Origin: Streptomyces sp. ATexAB-D23
Lineage (GTDB): Bacteria; Actinomycetota; Actinomycetes; Streptomycetales; Streptomycetaceae
Reading direction: 5' to 3'
Assembly (NCBI RefSeq): GCF_000373645.1
Contig: NZ_KB892016.1
Coordinates: 62,278-126,277 of the forward strand
DNA length: 64,000 bases
The notes under the pieces were generated by a model. That model did no database searches, was not told the origin of the DNA, and was given only the letters and a program-made list of their open reading frames with translations. The position numbers and the translations under genes are program-made. Shown one piece after another: positions 16,992-25,090 of the stretch (positions are counted from its first letter, which is position 1; each line of letters begins with the position of its first letter).

Positions 16992-17855
16992 GTGAGCGCC
17001 ATGCCTCTTGCCCTGTTGCTGACCACCGCCGCCGCCACGGCCGTGGGCGCCGCCGCTCTGCACGCTGCTCACGGGCTGCGCAAGCAGGTTTCGGCCCTGC
17101 GGAAGGAGCTGGCCGACGGCCACGCCCGTACAACGGCCGTACCCGCTCAGAGTCGCCATGACACCACCTCCGCCGAAGAAATACGCGCGGCGGTCGCCGA
17201 CGCGCTGGCCGAGGAGCGGGAGCGGGAGCTCGCCGAGGCCCGTGCGTTCTGGGCCTCCCAGGAGGCGCGGGACGCCGCCGACGCCCCCTCGCTGCTGGGC
17301 GGTCTGGCCGGTCTGGGCGAGGACGCGCCGTTCTTCATGCCCCGCCAGAGCGACTTCGCCGGTCTCGAATCGATGGACCCCGACGCCACCGAGGCGCTGG
17401 ACGAGCTGACCGAGCTCGCCGGCGTGACGGAGCTGACGGACATGGCCGAGCTGCCGGAGACCGCGGAGTTCGCCGAGGACTCCCCCGAGCTGGCCGCGGC
17501 CCGCCGCCGCCACCCCTCGCACCCCGACTTCGTGCCGGTGCAGACACCCGTCGTCACCGACCACGAGCGCACGGTGAACCGCCTGGAGGAGCTGGCCGAC
17601 AGCCGCACCGAGCTCTCCGACGTGCGCCCCGGACCGCTCGGCACGCTCGACGTCTACGTGTTCGCCGACGGCACCACGCTCTGCATGACCCCCGGCCACC
17701 GCGAGACGGCCGAACGTCTGGCCGAATCGCTGCGCGCGGGTGAGCACCCGGTGCTGCTGGGCGGTTCCGGCGTCTCCGGTGCGTACGCGCTGACGTTCTC
17801 GTGCGGCCGGGAGAACGTCTACATACTGGCCGACCGCGTCATAGCGAGCTTCTAG
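16992..17855 (+). CDS. Membrane-anchored protein of unknown function, acidic central region
   Basis: This 287-residue protein is not recognised. An N-terminal hydrophobic segment (PLALLLTTAAATAVGAAAL, about residues 5-24) is followed by a short coiled coil (GLRKQVSALRKELAD). A long Ala/Glu-rich acidic region (about 60-160) has irregular DELTELAGVTELTDMAELPE repeats. A folded C-terminal domain (about 205-287) contains LGTLDVYVFADGTTLCMTPG and LTFSCGRENVYILADRVIA. One membrane anchor with a cytoplasmic body is likely. The GTG at 16992 follows GGGAG at 16980-16984. Confidence 0.8.
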   Translation: MSAMPLALLLTTAAATAVGAAALHAAHGLRKQVSALRKELADGHARTTAVPAQSRHDTTSAEEIRAAVADALAEERERELAEARAFWASQEARDAADAPSLLGGLAGLGEDAPFFMPRQSDFAGLESMDPDATEALDELTELAGVTELTDMAELPETAEFAEDSPELAAARRRHPSHPDFVPVQTPVVTDHERTVNRLEELADSRTELSDVRPGPLGTLDVYVFADGTTLCMTPGHRETAERLAESLRAGEHPVLLGGSGVSGAYALTFSCGRENVYILADRVIASF

Positions 17856-17939
17856 CGCTCCGACCGGTCTCCGGCTCCACCCCCACTCCACCGGGAGCGG
17901 CACTCGCCGGCCGCCCTCGGACCCCGCGCGTGCCACCCC

Positions 17940-18257
17940 CTACGCGAAGGCCCGCGCGGCGGCCTCCTCGACGAATCGCACGGCCTCGTCCAGCTCGACG
18001 GACGGGGCCGTTTCCAGTGCCACCGCCAGGTCGCGCCCCGCGACGGCGAGCTGGTCGCCGACCGCGAACATCCCGGCGTCCGGCATGACCCTCGGCTCCC
18101 GGTCCGGCGCCTCGGCGCGCTGCGCCCGCACCGCCAGCTCCCGCGCCGAAGCCAGTCCCTCGGCCGCCGCTCCCCGCCGCAGCCTGCTCTGCGGGGCGGC
18201 GCGCAGCCGGTCGGCGAATCGGTCCACGGCGGTGATCAGGGCAGTCGTATCGAGCAC
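17940..18257 (-). CDS. Small helical hypothetical protein
   Basis: This 105-residue soluble protein is rich in Ala, Arg and Glu and reads as three or four amphipathic helices (TTALITAVDRFADRLRAAPQ, ASARELAVRAQRAEAP, LDEAVRFVEEAAARAFA). No signal, motif or known family is recognised. It lies directly downstream of the BI-1 gene, separated by a strong terminator, so it probably has its own promoter. Codon bias is normal for the genome, supporting a real gene. Confidence 0.65.
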   Translation of the reverse strand: MLDTTALITAVDRFADRLRAAPQSRLRRGAAAEGLASARELAVRAQRAEAPDREPRVMPDAGMFAVGDQLAVAGRDLAVALETAPSVELDEAVRFVEEAAARAFA

Positions 18258-18280
18258 CTGCCGACCCTACCCCGCACACG

Positions 18281-18324
18281 CGAAGCGGCCCGCGGACTCC
18301 GGACGGAGTCTGCGGGCCGCTTCG
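18281..18324 (-). terminator. Terminator of the BI-1 family gene
   Basis: A 20-bp stem begins CGAAGCGGCCCGC, has one G-T mismatch and a 4-base GGAC loop, and lies 16 bases beyond the stop of the BI-1-type membrane-protein gene. Confidence 0.8.
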
Positions 18325-18339
18325 ACGGTCCCGGGGCGA

Positions 18340-19218
18340 TCAGTCGTCGCCGCTGAGGATGGAGAGCAGACGCAGCATCTCCAGGTAGATCCACACCAGG
18401 GTCATGGTGAGGCCGAAGGCGGCCAGCCAGGACTCCTCGCGCGGGGCGCCGTACGCGATGCCGTCCTCGACCTGCTTGAAGTCGAGGGCCAGGAAGCAGG
18501 CGCCGAGGATGATGCCGACGACACCGAAGAGGATGCCGAGGCCGCCGCTGCGGAAGCCGAGGCCGTCACCGCCGCCGAAGGCGGCGAAGAGCAGGTTGAC
18601 CACCATCAGGAGCATGAAGCCCATGGCGGCGGCCATCACGAAGCCGTAGAACCGGCGGGTCACGCGGATCCAGCGCATCTTGTACGCGAGGAGCACACCG
18701 GCGAAGACACACATGGTGCCCATCACCGCCTGCATCACGACGCCCGGTCCGATGTAGGTGCTGACCGCGCTGGAGATGACCCCGAGGAACACACCCTCGA
18801 AGGCGGCGTACGAGATGATCAGCGCGGGTACGGGCTTGCGCTTGAAGGACTGGACGAGCGACAGCACGAACGCGATGATCGCGGCGCCGATCGCGATGCC
18901 GTACGACTTGTTGAGGTTCGCCTCGTCGACCGGCAGCAGCGCCCAGGCGAGCGCGGCACCGACGACGACCGTGCCCAGCGTCATCGCGGTACGGGTGACG
19001 ACGTCGTCGATCGTCATCGCGCCGGAGCGCGCCGGCGCCTGCGGGACGCCGCCCGCGGGTGCGTAGGGGTTCGTGGCGTACGGGTTCGGGGCGGTGCCCT
19101 GCGCGTACGGGTTGGCGCCCGCTGCGGGGGCCCCGGCCTGCGGTGACGCGTTGAAACCGGCGTAACCGTTGTCGCGGCTGAAGCCCCGTCGCGAGAAGAC
19201 CGGGTTGCTGCTCCTCAT
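18340..19218 (-). CDS. Bax inhibitor-1/YccA-family membrane protein
   Basis: This 292-residue integral membrane protein of the BI-1/TMBIM superfamily is related to the YbhL/YccA and calcium-leak proteins. A disordered N-terminus of about 70 residues, rich in Ala, Pro, Asn, Tyr and Gly with repeated NPYA motifs, precedes about seven hydrophobic segments, starting at MTLGTVVVGAALAWALLPV and ending with GLTMTLVWIYLEMLRLLSIL. The acidic C-terminal SGDD is also seen in the family. The ATG at 19218 follows GGAGTGAG. It is monocistronic, with a strong terminator. The cellular role is not established. Confidence 0.9.
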   Translation of the reverse strand: MRSSNPVFSRRGFSRDNGYAGFNASPQAGAPAAGANPYAQGTAPNPYATNPYAPAGGVPQAPARSGAMTIDDVVTRTAMTLGTVVVGAALAWALLPVDEANLNKSYGIAIGAAIIAFVLSLVQSFKRKPVPALIISYAAFEGVFLGVISSAVSTYIGPGVVMQAVMGTMCVFAGVLLAYKMRWIRVTRRFYGFVMAAAMGFMLLMVVNLLFAAFGGGDGLGFRSGGLGILFGVVGIILGACFLALDFKQVEDGIAYGAPREESWLAAFGLTMTLVWIYLEMLRLLSILSGDD

Positions 19219-19356
19219 CTCACTCCTCCATGGCCACCCAGCGTGGCCTTCCCATAAGAGTAATGGGTAGGCAAAGCAATGAGCCTAGTGCCAGGGGAGG
19301 ATCTTTCCCACCCGCACCGGGCGCTCCGCCTCCACCTTTTCCCGCCCCTGGGACGC

Positions 19357-20097
19357 CTACCGCGCTCCCTCGGCCCGCTCCGGCCTCCCGATGCGGACCT
19401 GCCAGACCTCAGGGCCGGACTCGACGTAGTCCCACGTGTGGGCACCGGGGTGGGCGGCCTCGAACTCGCGGCGCAGTGGCTTGGGGTCGTGGTTGTTGAC
19501 CAGGGTGAAGGACTCTCCGGGGCCGAGCCGGTCGAACCGGGCGAAGATCCGCGGGTGCCTGCGTCCGTGCGGAATCTCGCGGACGTCGATGACCGCCGGG
19601 GTCTCCAGCCGGCCGCCGGCGAGCAGGGTGCCCATGTCCTCGACGAGGGCGGGCAGGTCCGCGCCGGGCAGCGCGGCGAGCGCGGGCACCAGGACCGACT
19701 CCTCGACCTCCAGATGGACGGCGAGCACGGCCTCGACCGCCCGCGCGAGCGGCACCGCGGCAGCGGCGTCCCCGGTGGCGGCGAGCGCGTCGATACGGGT
19801 GTCGAGCGCGGCGCGTCCGGTGCGCAGGGCCCGTACGAGCAGTCGCGTGCCGGCGGCTCCGGAGGCTGCGGCGTAGAGCGTCGCGTCGGCGGCGGCCAGG
19901 TGGCGGCGCAGCTCGCCGGTGCAGAACCCGGTCAGGTCCGCGTGCGCGGATTCCCGGTGACCGGCCGCCGGTTCGGGGCCGGTGAACGCGGCGAGGCCGG
20001 CGAGCAGTGCACGGTGTCCGCGGCTGATCGCGGTCCGGGCACGGACCACGGGGTCGGTCTCGGTGGCCTCGATGTGGATGTCGGCTGACGGCGCCAT
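19357..20097 (-). CDS. Hemerythrin-like plus DUF2249 protein
   Basis: This 246-residue cytosolic protein has two domains. Residues of about 20-165 form an all-helical hemerythrin-like bundle with His at GHRALLAGLAAF, LRRHLAAADATL, and the pair AVEAVLAVHLEVEESVLVPA, positions that in hemerythrins bind a di-iron centre. Residues of about 175-246 are DUF2249 (VIDVREIPHGRRHPRIFARF through HDPKPLRREFEA). Such proteins often handle oxygen, nitric oxide or iron. The ATG at 20097 was chosen because upstream sequence is intergenic. It diverges from a cysteine-containing HTH regulator with a shared AT-rich promoter gap. Confidence 0.83.
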   Translation of the reverse strand: MAPSADIHIEATETDPVVRARTAISRGHRALLAGLAAFTGPEPAAGHRESAHADLTGFCTGELRRHLAAADATLYAAASGAAGTRLLVRALRTGRAALDTRIDALAATGDAAAAVPLARAVEAVLAVHLEVEESVLVPALAALPGADLPALVEDMGTLLAGGRLETPAVIDVREIPHGRRHPRIFARFDRLGPGESFTLVNNHDPKPLRREFEAAHPGAHTWDYVESGPEVWQVRIGRPERAEGAR

Positions 20098-20142
20098 GGC
20101 GGAGTGCTCCTGTTCACCATCCGGAACTGGGAACGCGATTAT

Positions 20143-20166
20143 TACATGTAGAATTTGGAAAAATTC
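20143..20166. promoter_or_regulatory. AT-rich palindromes in divergent promoter gap
   Basis: TACATGTA at 20143-20150 abuts GAATTT-N4-AAATTC at 20151-20166. The stretch is much more AT-rich than its surroundings and lies between the hemerythrin gene and the divergent regulator gene. It is a good candidate operator for that regulator. Confidence 0.55.
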
Positions 20167-20215
20167 TTCACTCGGCGGTTTCCGACCGCCTCCGGAGCCA
20201 GGGAGGGTGGCCGGC

Positions 20216-20917
20216 ATGGCCCATGACGGCAGGGACGCGGCGCAGAGTCCGCGACGCCGAGCGGTCCTGGAAGCGCTGCGCGCCTCAGCCGTCCCGCTCG
20301 GCGTCACCGAGGTGGCCGGGCGGCTCGGCGTGCACCCCAACACGGTGCGGTTCCATCTGGACGCCCTCGTGACGCAGGGCGCCGTCGAGGGCGTCCAGGA
20401 GGACTCCTCCGGCCCCGGCCGGCCCCGTACGCTCTACGCGCCCAGGCCCGGGATGGACCGCGCCGGCGTCCGGGGCTACCAGTTGCTCGCCCGGATGCTC
20501 GTCAGCGAGCTCGCCTCCGCCGGGGCGGACGCCGGGGCGAAGGCCACCCGGACCGGGCGTGCCTGGGGGAAGCACCTGATCGGCCGGGTCCCGCCGTTCC
20601 ACCGCCCGGCCCCGGCGGAGTCGGTCGCCCGGCTGACCGCCATGCTCACCGATCTGGGCTTCGCCCCCGAACCCCCGGGCGGCGCCGAGGCCGTGCCCGG
20701 AGCGATCCGGCTGCGCCACTGCCCCTTCCTCGAACTGGCCGAGGAGCACGGGCAGGTCGTCTGCCCGCTCCATCTCGGCCTGATGCAGGGCGCGCTGGCG
20801 GAGATGCGGGCCCCGGTCCGGGCCACCCGGATCGAACCATTCACCGAACCCGACGTCTGCCTGGCCCACCTCGCCCCGGCCGGCGCCGCACCCGAGAGAG
20901 AGGCAACGCCGCGATGA
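20216..20917 (+). CDS. HTH transcriptional regulator with C-terminal cysteines (possible Fe-S sensor)
   Basis: This 233-residue regulator has an N-terminal winged helix (VTEVAGRLGVHPNTVRFHLDALV, about residues 25-50, then a GPGRPRTLY wing). The C-terminal part carries three cysteines in CPFLELAEE, QVVCPLHLGLMQGAL and PDVCLAHLAP (from about residue 168). The arrangement resembles SufR-like regulators that ligate an iron-sulfur cluster, but assignment is by pattern. The ATG at 20216 follows GGGAGGG. The gene overlaps the next by four bases (ATGA) and diverges from the hemerythrin gene, which suggests a redox or nitric-oxide response. Confidence 0.83.
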   Translation: MAHDGRDAAQSPRRRAVLEALRASAVPLGVTEVAGRLGVHPNTVRFHLDALVTQGAVEGVQEDSSGPGRPRTLYAPRPGMDRAGVRGYQLLARMLVSELASAGADAGAKATRTGRAWGKHLIGRVPPFHRPAPAESVARLTAMLTDLGFAPEPPGGAEAVPGAIRLRHCPFLELAEEHGQVVCPLHLGLMQGALAEMRAPVRATRIEPFTEPDVCLAHLAPAGAAPEREATPR

Positions 20918-21342
20918 ACGCAGGAGCAGCGGCCACGGCGGGAGCCGTGACCTTCGTCTGGCTGGGGATGGTGCTGGCGATCTCCTTCATCGAGGCACCG
21001 CTGAAATTCCGGGCGCCCGGCGTCACGATCCCCATCGGCCTCGGCATCGGCCGACTGGTCTTCCGGGCCCTGAACCTCACCGAGGCCGCCCTGGCGCTCG
21101 TCCTGATCGCCGCGGTCGCGACCGGTTCGCCCACGACGGCCGTCATCGTCCTCACCGCGGTCTCCGCCTGCCTCCTGGCCGCCCAGCTCGCGTTCGTACG
21201 CCCCCGCCTGAACCGCCGCTCGGACCGCGTACTCGCCGGCGAGAACCTGCCGCGCTCGACGGCGCACCTGTATTACGTCGCCCTGGAGTCCGCCAAGGTC
21301 CTGGCCCTGATCGCCCTCGGCGCGACGGCGCTGACCGCTTGA
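20914..21342 (+). CDS. Four-helix membrane protein coupled to the cysteine-containing regulator
   Basis: This 142-residue protein has about four membrane segments: GAVTFVWLGMVLAISFIEA, an amphipathic region then LALVLIAAVATGS, TAVIVLTAVSACLLAAQLAF and the C-terminal VLALIALGATALTA. Between them is the conserved-looking LNRRSDRVLAGENLPRSTAHLYYV loop. Its start overlaps the regulator stop (ATGA), so the two are translated together. No family is recognised. Given its partners, a role in redox or nitric-oxide defence is possible but unproven. Confidence 0.75.
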   Translation: MNAGAAATAGAVTFVWLGMVLAISFIEAPLKFRAPGVTIPIGLGIGRLVFRALNLTEAALALVLIAAVATGSPTTAVIVLTAVSACLLAAQLAFVRPRLNRRSDRVLAGENLPRSTAHLYYVALESAKVLALIALGATALTA

Positions 21343-21444
21343 GCGCGGCGGTCCCGGAAGCGAATCGCTCTCCGGATCCGCCGGTGCGCCGGTCCGGTTC
21401 CGACCTCACTCCGGCCGCCGGACTGCCGGAGAACACATGCGCGA

Positions 21445-21530
21445 TGGTGCCCGGAACCGGACTCGAACCGGTACGCCCCCGAGGGGCAGCGAGGTTTAAG
21501 CTCGCCGTGTCTGCATTCCACCATCCGGGC
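21445..21530 (-). tRNA. bldA: tRNA-Leu(UAA), bldA
   Basis: Read on the minus strand from 21530, the acceptor GCCCGGA pairs with TCCGGGC (21449-21455 complement). An encoded CCA occupies 21445-21447. The D region is GTGGAATGCAGACAC. The anticodon arm is GCGAG-CTTAAAC-CTCGC with anticodon UAA at 21496-21498. A long class-II variable arm (TGCCCCTCGGGGGCGT) and the T arm CCGGTTCGAGTCCGG follow. The 86-base length is right for tRNA-Leu. This tRNA decodes the rare UUA codon and in Streptomyces is the developmental gene bldA. Confidence 0.96.
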
Positions 21531-21557
21531 TGGCGCGCGGCTCCGCGTTGGCACATG

Positions 21558-21586
21558 ACCCTATCCGGGGGGCTCGCCGCGATCAG
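21558..21586 (-). promoter_or_regulatory. Candidate bldA promoter
   Basis: On the minus strand, TAGGGT (complement of 21558-21563) could be a -10 with CTGATC (21581-21586) 17 bases upstream as a weak -35. Transcription would start about 20 bases before the tRNA. Confidence 0.4.
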
Positions 21587-21736
21587 CCGGACGGTGGCTC
21601 GATGTTGTCTTATTTATCGATCGCTTGAGACCCCGTCAGTGCACGTCGGAGGCGCGGCCTCATGCCCGGACGAGGTGGTGGGACCCCTGGGGCGGCGGCC
21701 GAATTGACGGAAAGTCGCCGCACGGACACAGGCGTT

Positions 21737-21776
21737 TCGCCAGGGGCGCGCCACCGATCGCCAGGGGCGCGCCACC
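21737..21776. repeat. 19-bp direct repeat
   Basis: TCGCCAGGGGCGCGCCACC occurs at 21737-21755 and again at 21758-21776, 13 bases beyond the beta-mannosidase stop. Otherwise 21343-21788 holds only the tRNA gene and its flanks. Confidence 0.7.
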
Positions 21777-21788
21777 CCGTGGCCGAAT

Positions 21789-24200
21789 TCAGGGCTCGAT
21801 CCGGTCGTTCACGCACCGCAGGACCGGGCGCGCGCCGAGGGCGGACGGGTCCTCCAGGGCCGCCCCGGTGACCCGGAATGTGGCGGTTTCGCCCGGGAGG
21901 AGGGTGACGAGCATGTCGTCGGTCTCGGCGTCCGGGTGGAGGCGGTCGGGGAAGAGGGACAGGTCGCGGAGCAGGGTGCCCGCCGTGACCTCGACGCGGT
22001 AGGCCGGGAGGCCGTCCTCGTCGGACTCCGTCACCGTCACCTCGTAGCGCGCCGGCGGGAGTGCGAGCCGGGTGTCCTCCTCGTGGAAGTGCAGGGTCCT
22101 GGTGTCGTCCAGGCGGGCGGACAGGAGTTCGCGGGCGGGGTCGGCGGGGGTGGCCACCGACGGGGGCAGGGGTACGCGGGTGGTCGTACGGGGGGCGGCG
22201 GTCACCGGCTGTGTCTCCTCGGCCAGGACCGTGCCGTCCAGGGCGTACCGGGTCAGGCGGACGGTGCCGGTCCACGGGGTCGCGGTGTCGTTGACGAGAT
22301 GGGCGGAGCCGTCGCGTACGGCGATCAGGCGGTCGGCGTAGACCGAACGCAGCGCGTGCCACAGCGGTTTGCGGCGGCCGTCGCCGTCGACGGCCGACCA
22401 GGAGACGACCGGCCAGCAGTCGTTGAGCTGCCAGACGATCGTGCCCATGCAGTACGGGGCGTGCGAACGGAAGTGGCGGATGCCGAAGGCGAGGGCGCGG
22501 GCCTGGTTGAGCTGGGTGAGCCAGTGCCAGTCGTCGAAGTCGTCGCCGGGCTGCGGCAGATGGTCGCCCAGGCCGCGCAGCAGCTTGGCGTTGCCGTCGT
22601 CCGCCTTCTGGTGGTGGGCCAGGAGCGGGGCGCCGGGGGTGAGCGGGCCGCTGACCGCGCGGCGCAGCGTGGCGTACGCGGGCGGGCCCTGGAAGCCGAA
22701 CTCGGCGACGAAGCGCGGCACCCGGTCCGCGTAGGCGAGGTAGTCGGCGCGGTTCCACACGTCCCAGATGTGGATCGTGCCCCGCTCGGGGTCCTGCGGG
22801 TGGGCGTCGGGGGTGCCGGAGTACGGGGAGCCCGGCCAGTACGGGCGGGTCGGGTCGGTCGCGGCGACGATCGAGGGCAGCAGGTCGTGGTAGTAGCCGT
22901 GGCCCCAGGTGCGGTCGCCCAGCTCCTCCTGCCAGCCCCAGTCGGCGTGGCCCTCCAGGTTCTCGTTGTTTCCGCACCACAGGATCAGTGAAGGGTGCGG
23001 GGCGAGGCGGGTGACGTTCTCGCGGGCCTCGGCCGCCACCTCGTCCCACAGCGGCTGCTCCTCCGGGTAGGCTGCGCAGGCGAACGGGAAGTCCTGCCAG
23101 ACCAGCAGCCCCTTCTCGTCGCAGAGTTCGTAGAAGTCGTCGCTCTCGTAGAGGCCGCCGCCCCAGACGCGGATGAGGTTGACGTGGGCGGCGACCGCCT
23201 GGTCGAGGCGTTCGGAGATCCGCTGCCGGGTGAGGCGGGCCGGGAAGCAGTCCTCGGGGATCCAGTTGACGCCGCGTACGAAGACCGGCTCGCCGTTCAC
23301 GGAGACGCGGAACGCCTCGCGTTCCAGGGTGACGGCACGGAAGCCCGTTCGAAGGTGGCGGACGTCGTCGCCGACGCGGACCTTCACCTCGTACAGGGGC
23401 TGCTCGCCGTGGCTGTGCGGCCACCAGACCTCGGCCTGGGGGACGGAGAGGGTGACCGAGATGCGGTGTTCGTCCTCCGTGGCGATGAAGACGGCGCCCG
23501 CGCCGACCACTCCGACCTCGCCGGACAGTGGTGCGAGGCCGTCGTGTTCGATCTCCAGCTCGGCGGTCAGGCGCGGCACCCCGGCCGCGTCCAGGTCCGG
23601 GAGGAGCTTCACGGACGCGATGCGCGGGCCGCTCCACGTCTCCAGGGCCACCGGGCGCCAGATGCCGGACGTGACGAGCGTCGGGCCCCAGTCCCAGCCG
23701 AAGTTGCAGGCCATCTTCCGGATGAAGGCGTACGGCTCCGCGTACGCGCCGGGGCGGTCGCCGAGCCGGTCGCGCAGCTCCTCGGCGTGCGTGTACGGGG
23801 CGGTGAAGCGTACGTCGAGCGTGTTGGCGCCCTCGCGGAGCAGCGGGCGGACGGGGAAGCGGTAGGAGCGGTGCTGGTTGGCGGTGCGGCCCACCTCGGT
23901 GCCGTTGAGCAGGACCGTGGCGACGGTGTCGAGTCCGTCGAAGCAGAGGGCCGCGTGGTCGTGTCCGTCGGGCGTCCAGTCGAAGGTGGTGCGGTACGTC
24001 CAGTCGGTGCGGCCGATCCAGTTCAGCCGGGTCTCGTTGTCGTCCAGGTACGGGTCGTCGATGAGCCCGGCGGCGAGCAGGTCGGTGTGGACGCAGCCGG
24101 GGACGGTGGCGGGGACGCCTCCTGTGGGGAGCCCCAGCGGCACGGGGCCGGCGGGGTGCAGCGTCCAGCCGTCGTGCAGGGGGAGGTGGCGAAGGGTCAC
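21789..24200 (-). CDS. Glycoside hydrolase family 2 beta-mannosidase
   Basis: This 803-residue cytosolic GH2 enzyme releases terminal beta-mannose from manno-oligosaccharides. The N-terminal sugar-binding domain has LHDGWTLHPAGPVPLGLPTG and VPGCVHTDLLAAGLIDDPYL, typical of beta-mannosidases. The barrel shows FIRKMACNFGWDWGP, GVNWIPEDCFPARL and IRVWGGGLYESDDFYELCDE. The acid/base Glu is in LILWCGNNENLEG near residue 415, and FVAEFGFQG near 520 carries the nucleophile region. The GTG start overlaps the transporter ATPase stop (GTGA). It ends the five-gene transporter operon and gives the operon its likely substrate. Confidence 0.93.
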   Translation of the reverse strand: MTLRHLPLHDGWTLHPAGPVPLGLPTGGVPATVPGCVHTDLLAAGLIDDPYLDDNETRLNWIGRTDWTYRTTFDWTPDGHDHAALCFDGLDTVATVLLNGTEVGRTANQHRSYRFPVRPLLREGANTLDVRFTAPYTHAEELRDRLGDRPGAYAEPYAFIRKMACNFGWDWGPTLVTSGIWRPVALETWSGPRIASVKLLPDLDAAGVPRLTAELEIEHDGLAPLSGEVGVVGAGAVFIATEDEHRISVTLSVPQAEVWWPHSHGEQPLYEVKVRVGDDVRHLRTGFRAVTLEREAFRVSVNGEPVFVRGVNWIPEDCFPARLTRQRISERLDQAVAAHVNLIRVWGGGLYESDDFYELCDEKGLLVWQDFPFACAAYPEEQPLWDEVAAEARENVTRLAPHPSLILWCGNNENLEGHADWGWQEELGDRTWGHGYYHDLLPSIVAATDPTRPYWPGSPYSGTPDAHPQDPERGTIHIWDVWNRADYLAYADRVPRFVAEFGFQGPPAYATLRRAVSGPLTPGAPLLAHHQKADDGNAKLLRGLGDHLPQPGDDFDDWHWLTQLNQARALAFGIRHFRSHAPYCMGTIVWQLNDCWPVVSWSAVDGDGRRKPLWHALRSVYADRLIAVRDGSAHLVNDTATPWTGTVRLTRYALDGTVLAEETQPVTAAPRTTTRVPLPPSVATPADPARELLSARLDDTRTLHFHEEDTRLALPPARYEVTVTESDEDGLPAYRVEVTAGTLLRDLSLFPDRLHPDAETDDMLVTLLPGETATFRVTGAALEDPSALGARPVLRCVNDRIEP

Positions 24201-25090
24201 GCGGGGGTCCTTCCGCAGTCGGGGAGCTGGGCGCAGGCGACGAAGTGGTCCGGCTCGGTCTCGTACAGGTCGGTGGTGGCGGCGCCCGCCTCGTGGAAGG
24301 CGCAGGACGTGACCGGCTCCGGCGGGTCCCACGGCTGGTTGAGGCGGGGCACGGCGGCCAGCAGGGTGCGGGTGTAGGGGTGGAGGGGGTTGCCGAAGAC
24401 CTTCTGGGTGTCGCCGCGCTCCACGACGCGTCCGCGGCGCAGTACGACGGTCTTCTCGGCGAGGTACGTGCCCAGCGCGAGGTCGTGGGTGATGTAGAGG
24501 ACGCCGAGGCCGCGTTCCTTGAGCCCGGCCAGGAGGTTGAGGACGTCGATGCGGGTGGAGGCGTCGAGCATGCTGGTGATCTCGTCGGCGACCAGGAAGC
24601 TCAGGTCGAGCAGGAGGGCGCGGGCGATGAGGAGGCGTTGCAGCTGGCCGCCGCTGAGCTGGTGCGGGTAGCGGCCGAGGACCTGGGCGGGGTCCAGGCG
24701 CACGTCCCGTACCGCCTTCTCGACACGGTCGCCCCACTCCTTGTCGCCGACGCCGGGGTGGTAGGCGCGGCGGACCAGGTCGAAGACGCGGTCGGCGCGG
24801 AAGACGGGGTTGTAGCAGGAGAAGGGGTCCTGGAAGACGCCCTGGACGCGGCGGTAGAAGTCCTTGCCGGGGCGCACCCGCCGCCCGTCCAGGGTGAGGG
24901 TGCCGGAGCTGACTCCGGTGAGGCCGAGGATCATCCGGCCGATGGTGGACTTGCCGCTGCCGCTCTCGCCGATGAGGGAGACGACCTCGCCGGGCGCGGC
25001 GGTGAAGGAGACCCGGTCGACGGCGGTGACGGAGCCGCCGCCGAACGCTCCGGCGCGGTAGGTCTTGGTGACGTGGTCGAGGGTCAGCAT
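24197..25090 (-). CDS. ABC transporter ATP-binding protein (DppF/OppF type)
   Basis: This 297-residue ATPase is one of two nucleotide-binding subunits of a peptide/oligosaccharide importer at the inner face of the membrane. It has Walker A GESGSGKSTIGR near residue 40, the signature HQLSGGQLQRLLIARAL near 150, Walker B DLSFLVADEITSMLD, and the switch HDLALGTYLAE. The C-terminal oligo_HPY-like extension ends with a Cys-containing YETEPDHFVACAQLPDCG. The ATG at 25090 overlaps the preceding gene (ATGA) and is preferred over an in-frame ATG at 25105. It is coupled to beta-mannosidase downstream. Confidence 0.92.
   Translation of the reverse strand: MLTLDHVTKTYRAGAFGGGSVTAVDRVSFTAAPGEVVSLIGESGSGKSTIGRMILGLTGVSSGTLTLDGRRVRPGKDFYRRVQGVFQDPFSCYNPVFRADRVFDLVRRAYHPGVGDKEWGDRVEKAVRDVRLDPAQVLGRYPHQLSGGQLQRLLIARALLLDLSFLVADEITSMLDASTRIDVLNLLAGLKERGLGVLYITHDLALGTYLAEKTVVLRRGRVVERGDTQKVFGNPLHPYTRTLLAAVPRLNQPWDPPEPVTSCAFHEAGAATTDLYETEPDHFVACAQLPDCGRTPA

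Noticed and set aside
21400..21440. Hairpin CCGGATCCGCCGG-type downstream of the membrane protein
   Set aside because: Pairing is imperfect and the location ambiguous between two convergent genes; not strong enough to call.
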